A DNA stretch of 64,000 nt, from NCBI GenBank assembly GCA_965215445.1, contig CBDCDT010000002.1, positions 2,384,379 through 2,448,378 on the forward strand, read 5' to 3'. Below, one piece after another: positions 27,265 through 35,185 of the stretch. A program made the translations under genes and the position numbers. This stretch comes from CBDBLK01 sp965215445. GTDB taxonomy: Bacteria > Bdellovibrionota > Bacteriovoracia > Bacteriovoracales > Bacteriovoracaceae. Each line of letters starts with the position of its first letter. Position 1 is the stretch's first letter. The notes beneath the pieces are model-generated. The model was given only the letters and a program-made list of their open reading frames with translations, made no database searches and was not told the origin of the DNA.

Positions 27265-28604
27265 TTGTAATTTAAATAATTTTGCATGGCCCGGGAATAA
27301 TAGTGCCACCCATAGGTATATTGCTCAAATTTCTCACCGCGACTTTGCAGTCGCCCGTGAAGATTTTCCCGTGCGGTAATGGTCATGGTTTCAATTAAAC
27401 GGGTGTGTTCGTGTAAATAATTCAAACGCTGTTCCAAATCGCTACCGCTGCCGGATTTGAGAGTCCCCCATAGCCGGTATCCAAAATTAGCTGCCAAAGT
27501 TTCTCTATCCAAGAGAGCATGGGCAAAAAGAGAATGTCTTCGTGCCATAAATTCACGGGCAATCAACAAAGTGGGAATATTACTGGTGACAAATTCCCCT
27601 ATTCCAAAGCGTTTTCCATCCTCATAAAATGTCACATCAAGGCCTTTGGGATTCACTCGATACCACTTGCCAACTTCCAATGCAGAAGGTGCGCGTTTGT
27701 CCAGGCCGCGAAAATGAAATTTAGCGGAAACCTTTTCTGAAAATTTTTGTGGAGTACTTGTAAGGCCCAACTGCTGGGCATCTCTCAACTTAAAATAACT
27801 CTCTCCCCCCACCTGCACGATGGCCTCCATTGATAAATTTCTTCCCGCAACGGTTCCGTTGTGAAAGACCAGATAAGAGTACGTCGGTTTTTTAAAGAGT
27901 TCCCGATTGTTTTCTTCGATGATCTGATTGAGGTATTGATAGCGAAAAAAGACGGTCGGTTTTTGCTCTATTTGTGCAAAAAGATTGTCTTCACTCAAGG
28001 AAGGCATGGGGTATTTCAGATTGGCAGAAGAATAAGACAAAGGCAAAAAAAGCGTGTCCGTTTCCCGATGATTTCGCTGACGAAAAGTTTGGGAATGTCG
28101 TGCGAGCCACAAGATATTTCCTCCATCTATGCGCACATAAAGAAAATTTTCCTCCGCACCAATATTGATTTCACGAAAGGAAACCAAAGACCCGGGCGAT
28201 AATCTCAAGAGCGTTCCATCCATTAAATAGGCCCATAAATAACTGTCTGTCCCAGTGGAAAGCTCATCTCCCTCCACAATAAAAGAACCAAATTTAGCAC
28301 GACCAAAACCTCTGTCACGAAAAAGCTCACATTCTCCCACACACTCCAAAACAACCCCCACTTTTTCCCTCAAACGGCCCTCCCCGAGATGGCGCCTCCA
28401 ATCGGGATTTCCCACCTGGGCGGACAATTTTTTTTTCCACAGCCCGAAATCCAAAAATTCCTGGGGAGTCAACCTGTCCCAAGGCAAAAGAGAAGCACGA
28501 TAACCCTTAAAAAGACGCATCGAAGGCATACCAGGGGACAAATTCTCCGCATGGGAAAAAGGGTTAAGGGCAAGGGCCAAAAACAAACTTAGAGTCGTTT
28601 TCAT
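27261..28604 (-). CDS. Secreted FecR-domain-like protein
   Basis: A signal peptide (MKTTLSLFLALALNPFSHA) is followed by a 447-residue protein. Residues about 95-170 resemble FecR domains: LSTGTDSYLWAYLMDGTLLRLSPGSLVSFREI followed by a strand-rich YVRIDGGNILWLARHS. FecR-like domains in secreted proteins are sugar- or envelope-associated rather than sigma regulators; there is no membrane anchor here. The last third carries many aromatic and basic residues and no named domain. The start could be GTG 28610 or ATG 28604. Its stop lies inside repeat copy 2. Confidence 0.6.
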   Translation of the reverse strand: MKTTLSLFLALALNPFSHAENLSPGMPSMRLFKGYRASLLPWDRLTPQEFLDFGLWKKKLSAQVGNPDWRRHLGEGRLREKVGVVLECVGECELFRDRGFGRAKFGSFIVEGDELSTGTDSYLWAYLMDGTLLRLSPGSLVSFREINIGAEENFLYVRIDGGNILWLARHSQTFRQRNHRETDTLFLPLSYSSANLKYPMPSLSEDNLFAQIEQKPTVFFRYQYLNQIIEENNRELFKKPTYSYLVFHNGTVAGRNLSMEAIVQVGGESYFKLRDAQQLGLTSTPQKFSEKVSAKFHFRGLDKRAPSALEVGKWYRVNPKGLDVTFYEDGKRFGIGEFVTSNIPTLLIAREFMARRHSLFAHALLDRETLAANFGYRLWGTLKSGSGSDLEQRLNYLHEHTRLIETMTITARENLHGRLQSRGEKFEQYTYGWHYYSRAMQNYLNYK

Positions 28605-28646
28605 ATCCACACTATTTATCGGTAAAGTTGCAAACTCCTTTATCCG

Positions 28647-29444
28647 ATGAGAAAAGCAATGTTAAAGAAATGGGCCAATATTGAAAAGAAACTGAACAAT
28701 ATTCTCTGCTATATCGGCCGAGGGTTTTCCTATCTTTTTTCCTTAGGGCATCCCTCTAGGTCGCAACCAAAAAAAACGCACCAAACGCCCTCTTTTCACC
28801 ATCCTCCCCTTATTGACAAAAATGCTCTCCAAGAAAAGCTGATTCAAACCAGCGAAAATATTTCCATATTTATCCGGCGTTCACACAAACTTTTGATGGA
28901 AACCGTGGAGGAAATCAAAAAAGAAGGTTTCACTCCCCTTTTAAAAATATTTTTCCAATTTCTCTTAAAACACAAAAAAGTGTTATTTCTCACTGTTTGT
29001 TTGATTGCTCTGACAGATTGGATTAATTTTTATGGCCTTCAACTTGTAGACAACATAAGACAAGAGCAGGCTTCCAATTTCATCGTGCAAGAAGAAAACC
29101 TCTACAAAAGACCGGATTATTTCCGCAAACCTGAAAAACAATTCAAAGTGAATAGCATTATTCTTCCCACTTACCTGGGCAGAGATCATCGAAAATTGGT
29201 GTTAGATATTACTTTTGAATCTTCCAACAAATATATCAAGGCCTATTTTGAAAAACACCCTTACCTGATTCCCGATGTCTTGGGCCGCAAAATTGAACCT
29301 ATCTCACTCGAATTTCCCCTCGAAACGGAAGGGAAAATTATCATCAAAGAAAAAATTATTGAAGAAACTAATCTTCTCCTCGAAGAACTTCACATTAAGG
29401 GAAAAATCGTCGCCGTCTATATCGACCAAATGGTGAGCACTTAA
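28647..29444 (+). CDS. Single-span membrane protein with FliL-like C-terminal domain
   Basis: A 265-residue protein with a basic cytoplasmic region of about 110 residues, one membrane helix (VLFLTVCLIALTDWINFYG, about 114-132) and a periplasmic part. The end, from NSIILPTYLGRDHRKLVLDITFESSNKYIKAYFEKH to EELHIKGKIVAVYIDQM, follows the FliL pattern (strand, long helix, strand-helix, closing V-x-VYI-x). FliL binds flagellar stators, but the N-terminal region is much longer than in FliL and no flagellar genes adjoin. Assignment is by pattern only. Confidence 0.5.
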   Translation: MRKAMLKKWANIEKKLNNILCYIGRGFSYLFSLGHPSRSQPKKTHQTPSFHHPPLIDKNALQEKLIQTSENISIFIRRSHKLLMETVEEIKKEGFTPLLKIFFQFLLKHKKVLFLTVCLIALTDWINFYGLQLVDNIRQEQASNFIVQEENLYKRPDYFRKPEKQFKVNSIILPTYLGRDHRKLVLDITFESSNKYIKAYFEKHPYLIPDVLGRKIEPISLEFPLETEGKIIIKEKIIEETNLLLEELHIKGKIVAVYIDQMVST

Positions 29445-29460
29445 ATCCAACGTCCGCACT

Positions 29461-29925
29461 TCAAGGGACTACGCAAGAACAATCTACTTTTAGGGCAGTT
29501 CCTTTGGGACAATGTCCTAGACAATTACAACGAGTTACCACGTGAAAGGGAGTACCATTGCACGAATGGGTGCAAGAACCATTGTTTTTATTTGCTTCGC
29601 TATCAGCTTCTTGGTAAGCATCGTTCCTGGATACAGATGTATAAGTTTTATAGAACGTGCAAGTTCTTGTATCAGCATAATTCCTACACTTCGTACTGCA
29701 TTTTACATTCACATATATGGTTGTAGGTATTGGAGGAGTCGGTGGACTTGGAGTCGCCGCTTTACAAGTACAATCTGCAGTATTCAAAACCTGCCCCGGC
29801 GGGCAAATGGGGGTTTGGTTTGATGAGGCCAAAATCAGAGTGTTTAGGATGAGAGCGCAGGTAAAACTTAAAAGTTGACGGAGTCTACGGGGGGGGGGCG
29901 TCAAGAAAGCGTTTTGTCGTTTCAT
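29461..29925 (-). CDS. Secreted Cys-rich protein with a C10 tract near its start (paralogue 1)
   Basis: A 154-residue exported protein: MKRQ start, then TPPPRR coded by a run of ten C (minus strand) eight to eleven codons in, then a hydrophobic signal (LLSFTCALILNTLILASS). The mature part begins TPICPPGQVLNTADCTCKA, with a proline-rich linker and a body with about ten Cys. No family recognised; the CPPG...CTC pattern resembles EGF-like or knottin modules. The start and the first 75 bases upstream are nearly identical to those of the gene ending at 31045; the bodies differ. An in-frame ATG at 29970 would extend it by 15 residues. Slippage in the tract would switch it off. Confidence 0.62.
   Translation of the reverse strand: MKRQNAFLTPPPRRLRQLLSFTCALILNTLILASSNQTPICPPGQVLNTADCTCKAATPSPPTPPIPTTIYVNVKCSTKCRNYADTRTCTFYKTYTSVSRNDAYQEADSEANKNNGSCTHSCNGTPFHVVTRCNCLGHCPKGTALKVDCSCVVP
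29889..29898 (-). repeat. Homopolymer tract G10 (C10 in the gene sense)
   Basis: Ten consecutive G on the given strand, coding Pro-Pro-Pro near the start of the Cys-rich gene. The same tract, with the same length, occurs at 31608-31617 in its paralogue. Confidence 0.9.
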
Positions 29926-30005
29926 GGTTTTATTATGGCACAAAAATCCATGAAGCGGAAGTTCTGCCATAGCTCATTATTTTTGTTCACTTTACGTTCC
30001 TCCGA

Positions 30006-30197
30006 CTACTTCAAGGGAGCGGGAGCGAGCAAACCGAGCTTGCCAAGGGTAACCAGACAACTCAGGATGGTGAGGACAATTCCTGCGGAAGCGGCGGCCA
30101 TTCTAAGAATGATTTTGCTGTCCAATTCCTTGATGTCGCGCTTGAGTTCGGCAGTGGCGTATTCCAAATCCTGTTTGGAAGCGGAATCCTGGGACAT
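30006..30197 (-). CDS. Small coiled-coil/membrane protein, probably the second half of a split gene
   Basis: 63 residues: SKQDLEYATAELKRDIKELDSKI is a short coiled coil and AAASAGIVLTILSCLVTLGKL one membrane helix. This is the C-terminal layout of DUF1640-like proteins. Its ATG overlaps the stop of a 27-codon upstream frame as TGATG. That upstream frame (30197-30280) encodes the matching N-terminal part, so the pair is either a frameshifted gene or a coupled dicistron. Confidence 0.5.
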   Translation of the reverse strand: MSQDSASKQDLEYATAELKRDIKELDSKIILRMAAASAGIVLTILSCLVTLGKLGLLAPAPLK

Positions 30198-30280
30198 CAG
30201 GCCCGGGCCTGGGCCTCGTCAAACCCCGCCTCTTTGAGAGTGTCTAAATTCTTGAGTGAAGAAAAACCGTTTCCGCCCAT
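30197..30280 (-). pseudogene. N-terminal fragment of a DUF1640-like gene, or a coupled leader
   Basis: 27 codons (FSSLKNLDTLKEAGFDEAQARA) resembling the FxxLxxLxxAGFxExQA start of DUF1640-like proteins. It has an AAGGA site seven bases upstream and a good promoter at 30311-30339, so translation begins here and meets TGA, which overlaps the next ATG. Confidence 0.42.
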
Positions 30281-30310
30281 GACATTTTCCTTATTTAGTT
30301 CTCTATCGTC

Positions 30311-30339
30311 ATTTTAAAAAAATATATTAAATCTATCAA
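30311..30339 (-). promoter_or_regulatory. Sigma-70-type promoter for the small split gene
   Basis: On the minus strand TTGATA and TAAAAT are separated by exactly 17 bases, about 30 bases before the start codon at 30280. Confidence 0.55.
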
Positions 30340-30468
30340 ATCACAGGCCACTGCTGGCCTCAACTTGCTTTTGCCGACAATTGCGCTGGCACTGGCAACT
30401 CAAATTTTTCATTTTGCGAGATTCAGAAACAGATTTCTACACGGGTTAAAAACCCAACTTACAAACTG

Positions 30469-30506
30469 AAAAAAAATGGCCTTGCCGAAAAATACGACAA
30501 GGCCAT
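30469..30506 (-). terminator. Rho-independent terminator
   Basis: On the minus strand a 9-bp stem ATGGCCTTG/CAAGGCCAT with a 13-base loop is followed by eight T. It closes transcription of the secreted protein gene ending at 30526. Confidence 0.88.
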
Positions 30507-30525
30507 AAAGTCAGTGGGATTTACT

Positions 30526-30987
30526 TTATCTAAAAGAACTGCTACACGAGCGAGTTTGACCTATCTCATTGTAACATATCCAGCGATAGCTGGTGCCATC
30601 ACCGGGTTGAGGTGCAGGCAATCCTACGGCACATAAATAGGATCTTCTGTTCCCGTCTGCATCTTTAAAAGCACATTGAGGACGAGGTGCTGTATTTGGT
30701 TTTGAAACATTACAACCTTCTATTGGGGCATAACAGTCCGTATTGCCACATTTCCACTTGTGACTACTCGGAGGCTGGGCCGAAGTATTGTAATTCTGCA
30801 ATTCTCCCTGTTTGCAAGTAAATGGAGTTCGGCCACATACCTCTCTTCTCCCATACCTGTCATAATAGGGCGATTCAAACCAATGTGGATCCTTGGCAAA
30901 TACCTCACTATTTCCCAAACTCAAACATATCTGCGCAAACAAAATAAGGGGAAGGATAAAAAAACCGGAAAATTTTTCTCTGAGCAT
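30526..30987 (-). CDS. Secreted Cys-rich protein of unknown function
   Basis: 153 residues, with an ideal AAGGAGGT site before the ATG. A signal peptide (FFILPLILFAQICLSLG) precedes a mature chain with ten Cys in pairs: CGRTPFTC, CGNTDCYAPIEGC, CAFKDADGNRRSYLC, ICYNEIGQTRSC. The even number suggests disulfides outside the cytoplasm. It does not share the CPPGQVLNTADCTC start of its neighbours and has no poly-C tract. A strong terminator follows. It is flanked by the two phase-variable-looking paralogues, so the three may form one surface-protein locus. Confidence 0.66.
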   Translation of the reverse strand: MLREKFSGFFILPLILFAQICLSLGNSEVFAKDPHWFESPYYDRYGRREVCGRTPFTCKQGELQNYNTSAQPPSSHKWKCGNTDCYAPIEGCNVSKPNTAPRPQCAFKDADGNRRSYLCAVGLPAPQPGDGTSYRWICYNEIGQTRSCSSSFR

Positions 30988-31044
30988 TTGGTACCTCCTT
31001 GTTGCTCAATATCTCACGGCGCTTTTAAGACCGTCTAATGTAAC

Positions 31045-31644
31045 TTAAAATGAAAAACAGCTGCACGATGCTCCAATAGAACGGTATTTTCCCGCCGGAC
31101 AGACGCTGCATGAAGGTTGAGAACAACTGCAAAATTCAACACCGTTATGGCATTTACCTCCACCTGTAAAATACCAATTCCGTTTATTATTGCTGTTTTG
31201 ACAAAAATCTGCATACGCCTCAGTTTGGGTTCCTGTAAAATATTCATCATACATCGTTGCGTTATTGTTCTTGCACTTCCGCTTGCATACATACTTTGGA
31301 ATGGTTTCGTATTGGCATACGTTACTTAGATATTTCCCCGATGGGCTTTGGGAGTCAGTTTTATTGCAAGTGCATGCACACCCCGGGTATGCACCTTGAG
31401 TGTAACCGGGATTGCAAGTGTTGGAACAGGTTGACGGCGTTGGCGCCGGAGGCGGAGTTGGTGGCGTGGGAGTCGCCGCCTTACAGGTGCAGTCTGCGGT
31501 ATTTAAAACCTGTCCCGGGGGGCAAATGGGGGTATGGGTTGAGGAGGGCCAGGCCGAGGCCGCAAGGGCGAGAAAACTACAAAAACTTATAACTTCGCAG
31601 AATCTACGGGGGGGGGGCGTCAAGACAGTGTTTTGTCGCTTCAT
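31045..31644 (-). CDS. Secreted Cys-rich protein with a C10 tract near its start (paralogue 2)
   Basis: 199 residues. It has the same MKRQN-x-LTPPPRR opening, C10 tract, signal peptide and CPPGQVLNTADCTCKAATP module as the gene at 29461, then a proline linker and a different body of about 20 Cys (CSNTCNPGYTQGAYPGCACTC, VCKRKCKNN, CHNGVEFCSCSQPSCSVCPAGKY). Upstream DNA for about 75 bases is also shared, including a 7-bp inverted repeat (TTCATGG/CCATGAA, one mismatch here). Shared regulatory and export segments with divergent bodies suggest cassette-like variation. Confidence 0.64.
   Translation of the reverse strand: MKRQNTVLTPPPRRFCEVISFCSFLALAASAWPSSTHTPICPPGQVLNTADCTCKAATPTPPTPPPAPTPSTCSNTCNPGYTQGAYPGCACTCNKTDSQSPSGKYLSNVCQYETIPKYVCKRKCKNNNATMYDEYFTGTQTEAYADFCQNSNNKRNWYFTGGGKCHNGVEFCSCSQPSCSVCPAGKYRSIGASCSCFSF
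31608..31617 (-). repeat. Homopolymer tract G10 (C10 in the gene sense), second copy
   Basis: Ten consecutive G at the same codons as in the paralogue at 29889-29898. Confidence 0.9.
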
Positions 31645-31726
31645 GGTTTTATTATGGCACAAAAATCTATGAAGCGGAAGTTCCGCCATAGCTCACTATT
31701 TTTGTTAACTTTTGCATTTGAGATCA

Positions 31727-33064
31727 TTAAAGACTCGTGCCAAAATCTCTTCCCTTGGGCCTTACGTTTTCCACAATGCGCCTGACAGTTGACATTCCAA
31801 CGTTGAGAACCAAAGCAGTTTGGGCCATGTTTCCCTTTTGTTTGAGGTAAGTATTCCAAATGTAGCGTTTTTTCATCTCTTCGAGGCTGACCACCTCACC
31901 GTTAAAATTGTGGTTGGAAAATTCTTCCGATCCCATCTCAAAAAGAGAGGTATCGACATCATCCAAACGCAACAGCGAATTTTTGGAGAGCGCCTTTTTG
32001 CGCTTCAAGTGGCCCCACAACTGGCGGTAATTGCCCGGCCAGTGATAATTGAGATAGGCCTTGCGCAATCTCCGATCAAGCATCACTCCCTCTTTGCGGC
32101 AAATTTCGGTGAGAGCAAGGCCCAGTTCGTGCTGTGATTCGCGCAAAGCTCTGGTGTGAATGACCGCCCCTTGGGAAATGCGAAAATAAAAGTCGGCACG
32201 GCACTGATCGCGTCCAACCATCTGGCGCATGGAACTGCCCGAAGCAAAAATCATGCGCGTTTGGGCCTTATAATTTCTCTCACCGCCAACCGGGCGGTAC
32301 TCCAAGGTATCCAAAAAGAGCAACAACTTGATTTGAATATCTTTGGAAAGGCCGTCAATTTCGTCTAAAAAAAGCGTTCCCCCTTCCGTCGAGGCGAGCG
32401 CCCCCCGCTTTTCCCGGATCGCCCCGGTAAAAGCACCTTTGACGTGACCGAAAAGTTCACTTTCCAAAAGTTGAGGATTGAAAGCGCGCAAATTGAGGGC
32501 CAAAAAATCCCCGGCAAGGCCGCTTTGCTGGTGAATTTCCCGGGCGAGGGTCGACTTTCCCGTTCCCGTCTCCCCCTCGATCAAAATCGGTAAATCGGAA
32601 GCGACGATTTGGGGAGAGACGAAGCGGTCTAAAAACTGTTCCTGCTCATTGACCGGCCCGGATTTCACTTCCAAAAGGTTGTGGTCAAAGAGAATTTTAT
32701 CCCCCTTGAGCGGCCAGGCCTTCAGGCAGGGAGTGCCGTTTATGAGAAAGGGCACATCCTTTAAGGCCTCAATGGTGTAGCGCCCGTTTCGCTCTCCGCC
32801 CACCAGTCTCATCTCCCAGGCCCCCTGATCCCCGCTACTGCTTTGAAGTTTAAGGGAAGTGTTGGCCCACACGGGGAGAGTCAGGCAGGTGGTTTCAACC
32901 CGCACCCGGGTTCTGTTCAACGAAAAATTGCGCCGCCTTCCCTGCGTGGGAGAAAGTTGTAGCACATCTCTAAAGGCAATCCCCTTCCAGCGGGATTTTT
33001 CGGGAATTTCCATTTCGGCCTCGGCCAAAGAAGCGTCGAGAGAAGAATTGAGAGTAAAACTCAA
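31727..33064 (-). CDS. FHA-type sigma-54-dependent transcriptional activator
   Basis: 445 residues in three parts. The N-terminal 130 residues end in FLINGTPCLKAWPLKGDKILFDHNLLEVK, the closing strands of an FHA domain, so the input is probably a phosphothreonine-bearing partner and not a receiver domain. The AAA+ core has Walker A GETGTGKS, the sigma-54 loop GHVKGAFTGA, and Walker B GGTLFLDEID. A Fis-like helix-turn-helix (GNMAQTALVLNVGMSTVRRIV) closes it. The start is TTG 33064, six bases after GGAGGT; the upstream ATG at 33154 would need a longer non-homologous start. It is divergent from engB. Confidence 0.9.
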   Translation of the reverse strand: MSFTLNSSLDASLAEAEMEIPEKSRWKGIAFRDVLQLSPTQGRRRNFSLNRTRVRVETTCLTLPVWANTSLKLQSSSGDQGAWEMRLVGGERNGRYTIEALKDVPFLINGTPCLKAWPLKGDKILFDHNLLEVKSGPVNEQEQFLDRFVSPQIVASDLPILIEGETGTGKSTLAREIHQQSGLAGDFLALNLRAFNPQLLESELFGHVKGAFTGAIREKRGALASTEGGTLFLDEIDGLSKDIQIKLLLFLDTLEYRPVGGERNYKAQTRMIFASGSSMRQMVGRDQCRADFYFRISQGAVIHTRALRESQHELGLALTEICRKEGVMLDRRLRKAYLNYHWPGNYRQLWGHLKRKKALSKNSLLRLDDVDTSLFEMGSEEFSNHNFNGEVVSLEEMKKRYIWNTYLKQKGNMAQTALVLNVGMSTVRRIVENVRPKGRDFGTSL

Positions 33065-33140
33065 GTATAACCTCCTGGTAAAATTTTCATACTCTCTATG
33101 CAAAAAGCATGCCAACTTTTCCCCTCGGCGCGAGCGTGTT

Positions 33141-33806
33141 ATGAACAACCCCATGAAACCGGAAATTCAAAGAGGCAGCGCACAATTTTGTTATGCCATA
33201 CATTCCCCCGAGCAATTACAGGAGATTTTTTTGCAAATAAACCCCATTTCAGGGCCTTTTTGCGGTCTGGGCCTTGTGGGCCGCTCCAATGTAGGCAAGT
33301 CGAGCCTGATTAACGCACTCTTTGGCAAGTGCCTGGCCAAAACCTCAAAAACTCCGGGGCGCACCCGAAGTGTCAATATCTTCCAACTTTCCACCAATTG
33401 GGATCGGCCCTTGTGGCTCTTTGACCTTCCCGGTTACGGTTTTGCCAAGGTCAGTCAAAAGATGCACCGCGACTGGAATGTCCTGATGGCGACATTTTTT
33501 GAACTCGCGCCCTCCTCTTTACTGCTGGCCAATATTCAAGATGCAAGACATCCAAAAACCAGCGCCGACGATCAATTTCACCGATTTCTGCGCCCCTTTG
33601 CCTTTCCCCTCTTTGTTATTTTCAACAAGATGGACAAACTCAAAACTCAGCGCCAGCGCGCACTTTTCGAGCGGCAAAGGCCGGACTTTCTCCAACACTA
33701 CCCCAAGGCCTTGCAAATTCATTTCGTCTCGGCCACCGGAGGAGGCGACCTTTCTCAGAGGCAAAACTTAAGTCTGGCCCTGGCGACTCACTTTTGCGTA
33801 CAATGA
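33141..33806 (+). CDS. engB: Ribosome-biogenesis GTPase EngB/YsxC
   Basis: Essential GTPase acting in large-subunit assembly. The 221-residue protein has G1 GRSNVGKS, the switch region TPGRTRSVN, G3 DLPGYG, G4 NKMD and G5 SATGG, spaced as in EngB. ATG 33141 (MNNPMKP) is preferred; 33153 is also in frame. Upstream sequence back to 32859 overlaps the divergent regulator and is ignored. Confidence 0.92.
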   Translation: MNNPMKPEIQRGSAQFCYAIHSPEQLQEIFLQINPISGPFCGLGLVGRSNVGKSSLINALFGKCLAKTSKTPGRTRSVNIFQLSTNWDRPLWLFDLPGYGFAKVSQKMHRDWNVLMATFFELAPSSLLLANIQDARHPKTSADDQFHRFLRPFAFPLFVIFNKMDKLKTQRQRALFERQRPDFLQHYPKALQIHFVSATGGGDLSQRQNLSLALATHFCVQ

Positions 33807-33810
33807 GCTT

Positions 33811-34161
33811 ATGAGCAACCCCGAACAATCAAATTGGCGAATCAAGGTTCACGAACTCCTGCAAACCTGCCAGGGCGAACTCAAGCGCACTACTGAAATC
33901 GGCAAAAAGATGCTTTCGGCCTCCAAAACCAATTCCCATCTCCACGATGCCTACGAAGAATTGGGTGTGTTGGCGGCCAAGGCGATCAGGGAACAAGGCC
34001 TTGCCTGGGACGATCCCAAGGTTCAGGCCCTCATCAAACAAATTGACGATTGTGAGCGCGAACTGGAGACGGTGGAAAAAGAAGTCGATAAAATCCGCTT
34101 TTCAGAAGGCCCGGTGGACGTCTCATCCCGGCGCAATCCTCCCCCTTCTTCCAATTCTTAA
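33811..34161 (+). CDS. Small coiled-coil protein of unknown function
   Basis: 116 residues, highly charged, with helix-rich heptads from about residue 10 to 95 (VHELLQTCQGELKRTTEIGKKML; IKQIDDCERELETVEKEVDKIRF) and a disordered Ser/Pro tail. No signal or membrane segment, so cytoplasmic. It starts four bases after engB and is likely cotranscribed. Not recognised. Confidence 0.62.
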   Translation: MSNPEQSNWRIKVHELLQTCQGELKRTTEIGKKMLSASKTNSHLHDAYEELGVLAAKAIREQGLAWDDPKVQALIKQIDDCERELETVEKEVDKIRFSEGPVDVSSRRNPPPSSNS

Positions 34162-34272
34162 AAAAATTCCCCAAAATGAGAATTTTTTACACGGCAAGCC
34201 ATTGCTTTATGGCCAAAGGTGTAAAAATGCATTAAAAAACACTCTGGTCATCAAAACAAAGGGAAAGTTGGT

Positions 34273-35115
34273 ATGAATTATTTAATAGACAATACCGCAA
34301 ACCTGATAAAATATCTGCGCCAGCTCTACAAACTCAATCAAGGTGAGATTGGCGACATTATGGGGATTTCCACCACTACGGTGTGCCGCTTGGAATCCGG
34401 CAAAAGCAGTATGAGTTTTATCCAGGAAAACCAGTTGAGAGAGCATTTTGGCTACCAGGGAGAACCCATCCGGGAAGGGTATATTGAATTGGAGGGAGGG
34501 GATGACTCCCAAATGTTCGAGATACCCACCGACTGGACGTCACGCCTGTCGAGCGGGAAACTGGGGCGAATCTTCAAACAACTCTTTTTGCACTATTTTT
34601 CACAAGAAGATTTTAAGGCATTTTGCCGCCACCACGGAGTCGATGAACTCTATTTTTTTAATGCCTGCAATCCCATCAGCATTAATTTTCACTTGAGGAT
34701 TATTCAGCATTTGCGGATTCACGGAAAATTGAAGAGTCAGGAAGAAATTGATCATTTCGTCATGTATTTACTGGATAAGGCGGGTACTGTACACAACCAA
34801 CTGGCCAAAATCCCCGACCCCTATTCGAGGATGGTGACGGCCATTCAACTCTTGCCAAACTACGAGCAAAACCACAGCTATGCTCTGGAGCATTGGGGCC
34901 GCGGGAAAAAGAAGGTCACCATTAAATTCCGACCGAATGAGGACATCATGGACTATCACCTCTGGAAAAAAGACCCTTACTGCGGCGGCTTTGCCGAAAA
35001 TTGGATTGCCACCTCTTTTATGCAAATTCTCGGAAATGCTCTCAAATCGGTGAATAAATTTTACAGGCCAGACGACTCCAAAGACTGGTATGCGCTGGAA
35101 GTAGAATTGCGCTAA
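34273..35115 (+). CDS. XRE-type HTH regulator with a large C-terminal domain
   Basis: An XRE/Cro-type helix-turn-helix occupies residues 8-60 (LIKYLRQLYKLNQGEIGDIMGISTTTVCRLESGKS). The remaining 210 residues are a mixed alpha/beta sensor or interaction domain with KDPYCGGFAENWIATSF near the end, a pattern reminiscent of V4R/DUF2378-type small-molecule domains, but too weak to assign. Its own promoter region is short. It is convergent with flagellin and the terminator at 35114 lies between them; regulation of flagellin is possible but not shown. Confidence 0.72.
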   Translation: MNYLIDNTANLIKYLRQLYKLNQGEIGDIMGISTTTVCRLESGKSSMSFIQENQLREHFGYQGEPIREGYIELEGGDDSQMFEIPTDWTSRLSSGKLGRIFKQLFLHYFSQEDFKAFCRHHGVDELYFFNACNPISINFHLRIIQHLRIHGKLKSQEEIDHFVMYLLDKAGTVHNQLAKIPDPYSRMVTAIQLLPNYEQNHSYALEHWGRGKKKVTIKFRPNEDIMDYHLWKKDPYCGGFAENWIATSFMQILGNALKSVNKFYRPDDSKDWYALEVELR

Positions 35116-35150
35116 AAAAAACAGAACCCCCAAATTCGGGGGATTCTGTT
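35114..35150 (-). terminator. Rho-independent terminator of flagellin
   Basis: On the minus strand AACAGAA-T-CCCCC and GGGGG-TTCTGTT form a 12-bp stem with one bulge and a six-base loop, followed by seven or eight T. It ends flagellin mRNA and faces the XRE gene. Confidence 0.9.
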
Positions 35151-35185
35151 CTCAAAAAGAAAAAAGACGACGGTGGTAAAAAAAT

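Noticed and set aside
32859..33140. N-terminal extension of EngB
   Set aside because: Unlike the family and overlaps the start of the divergent activator gene.
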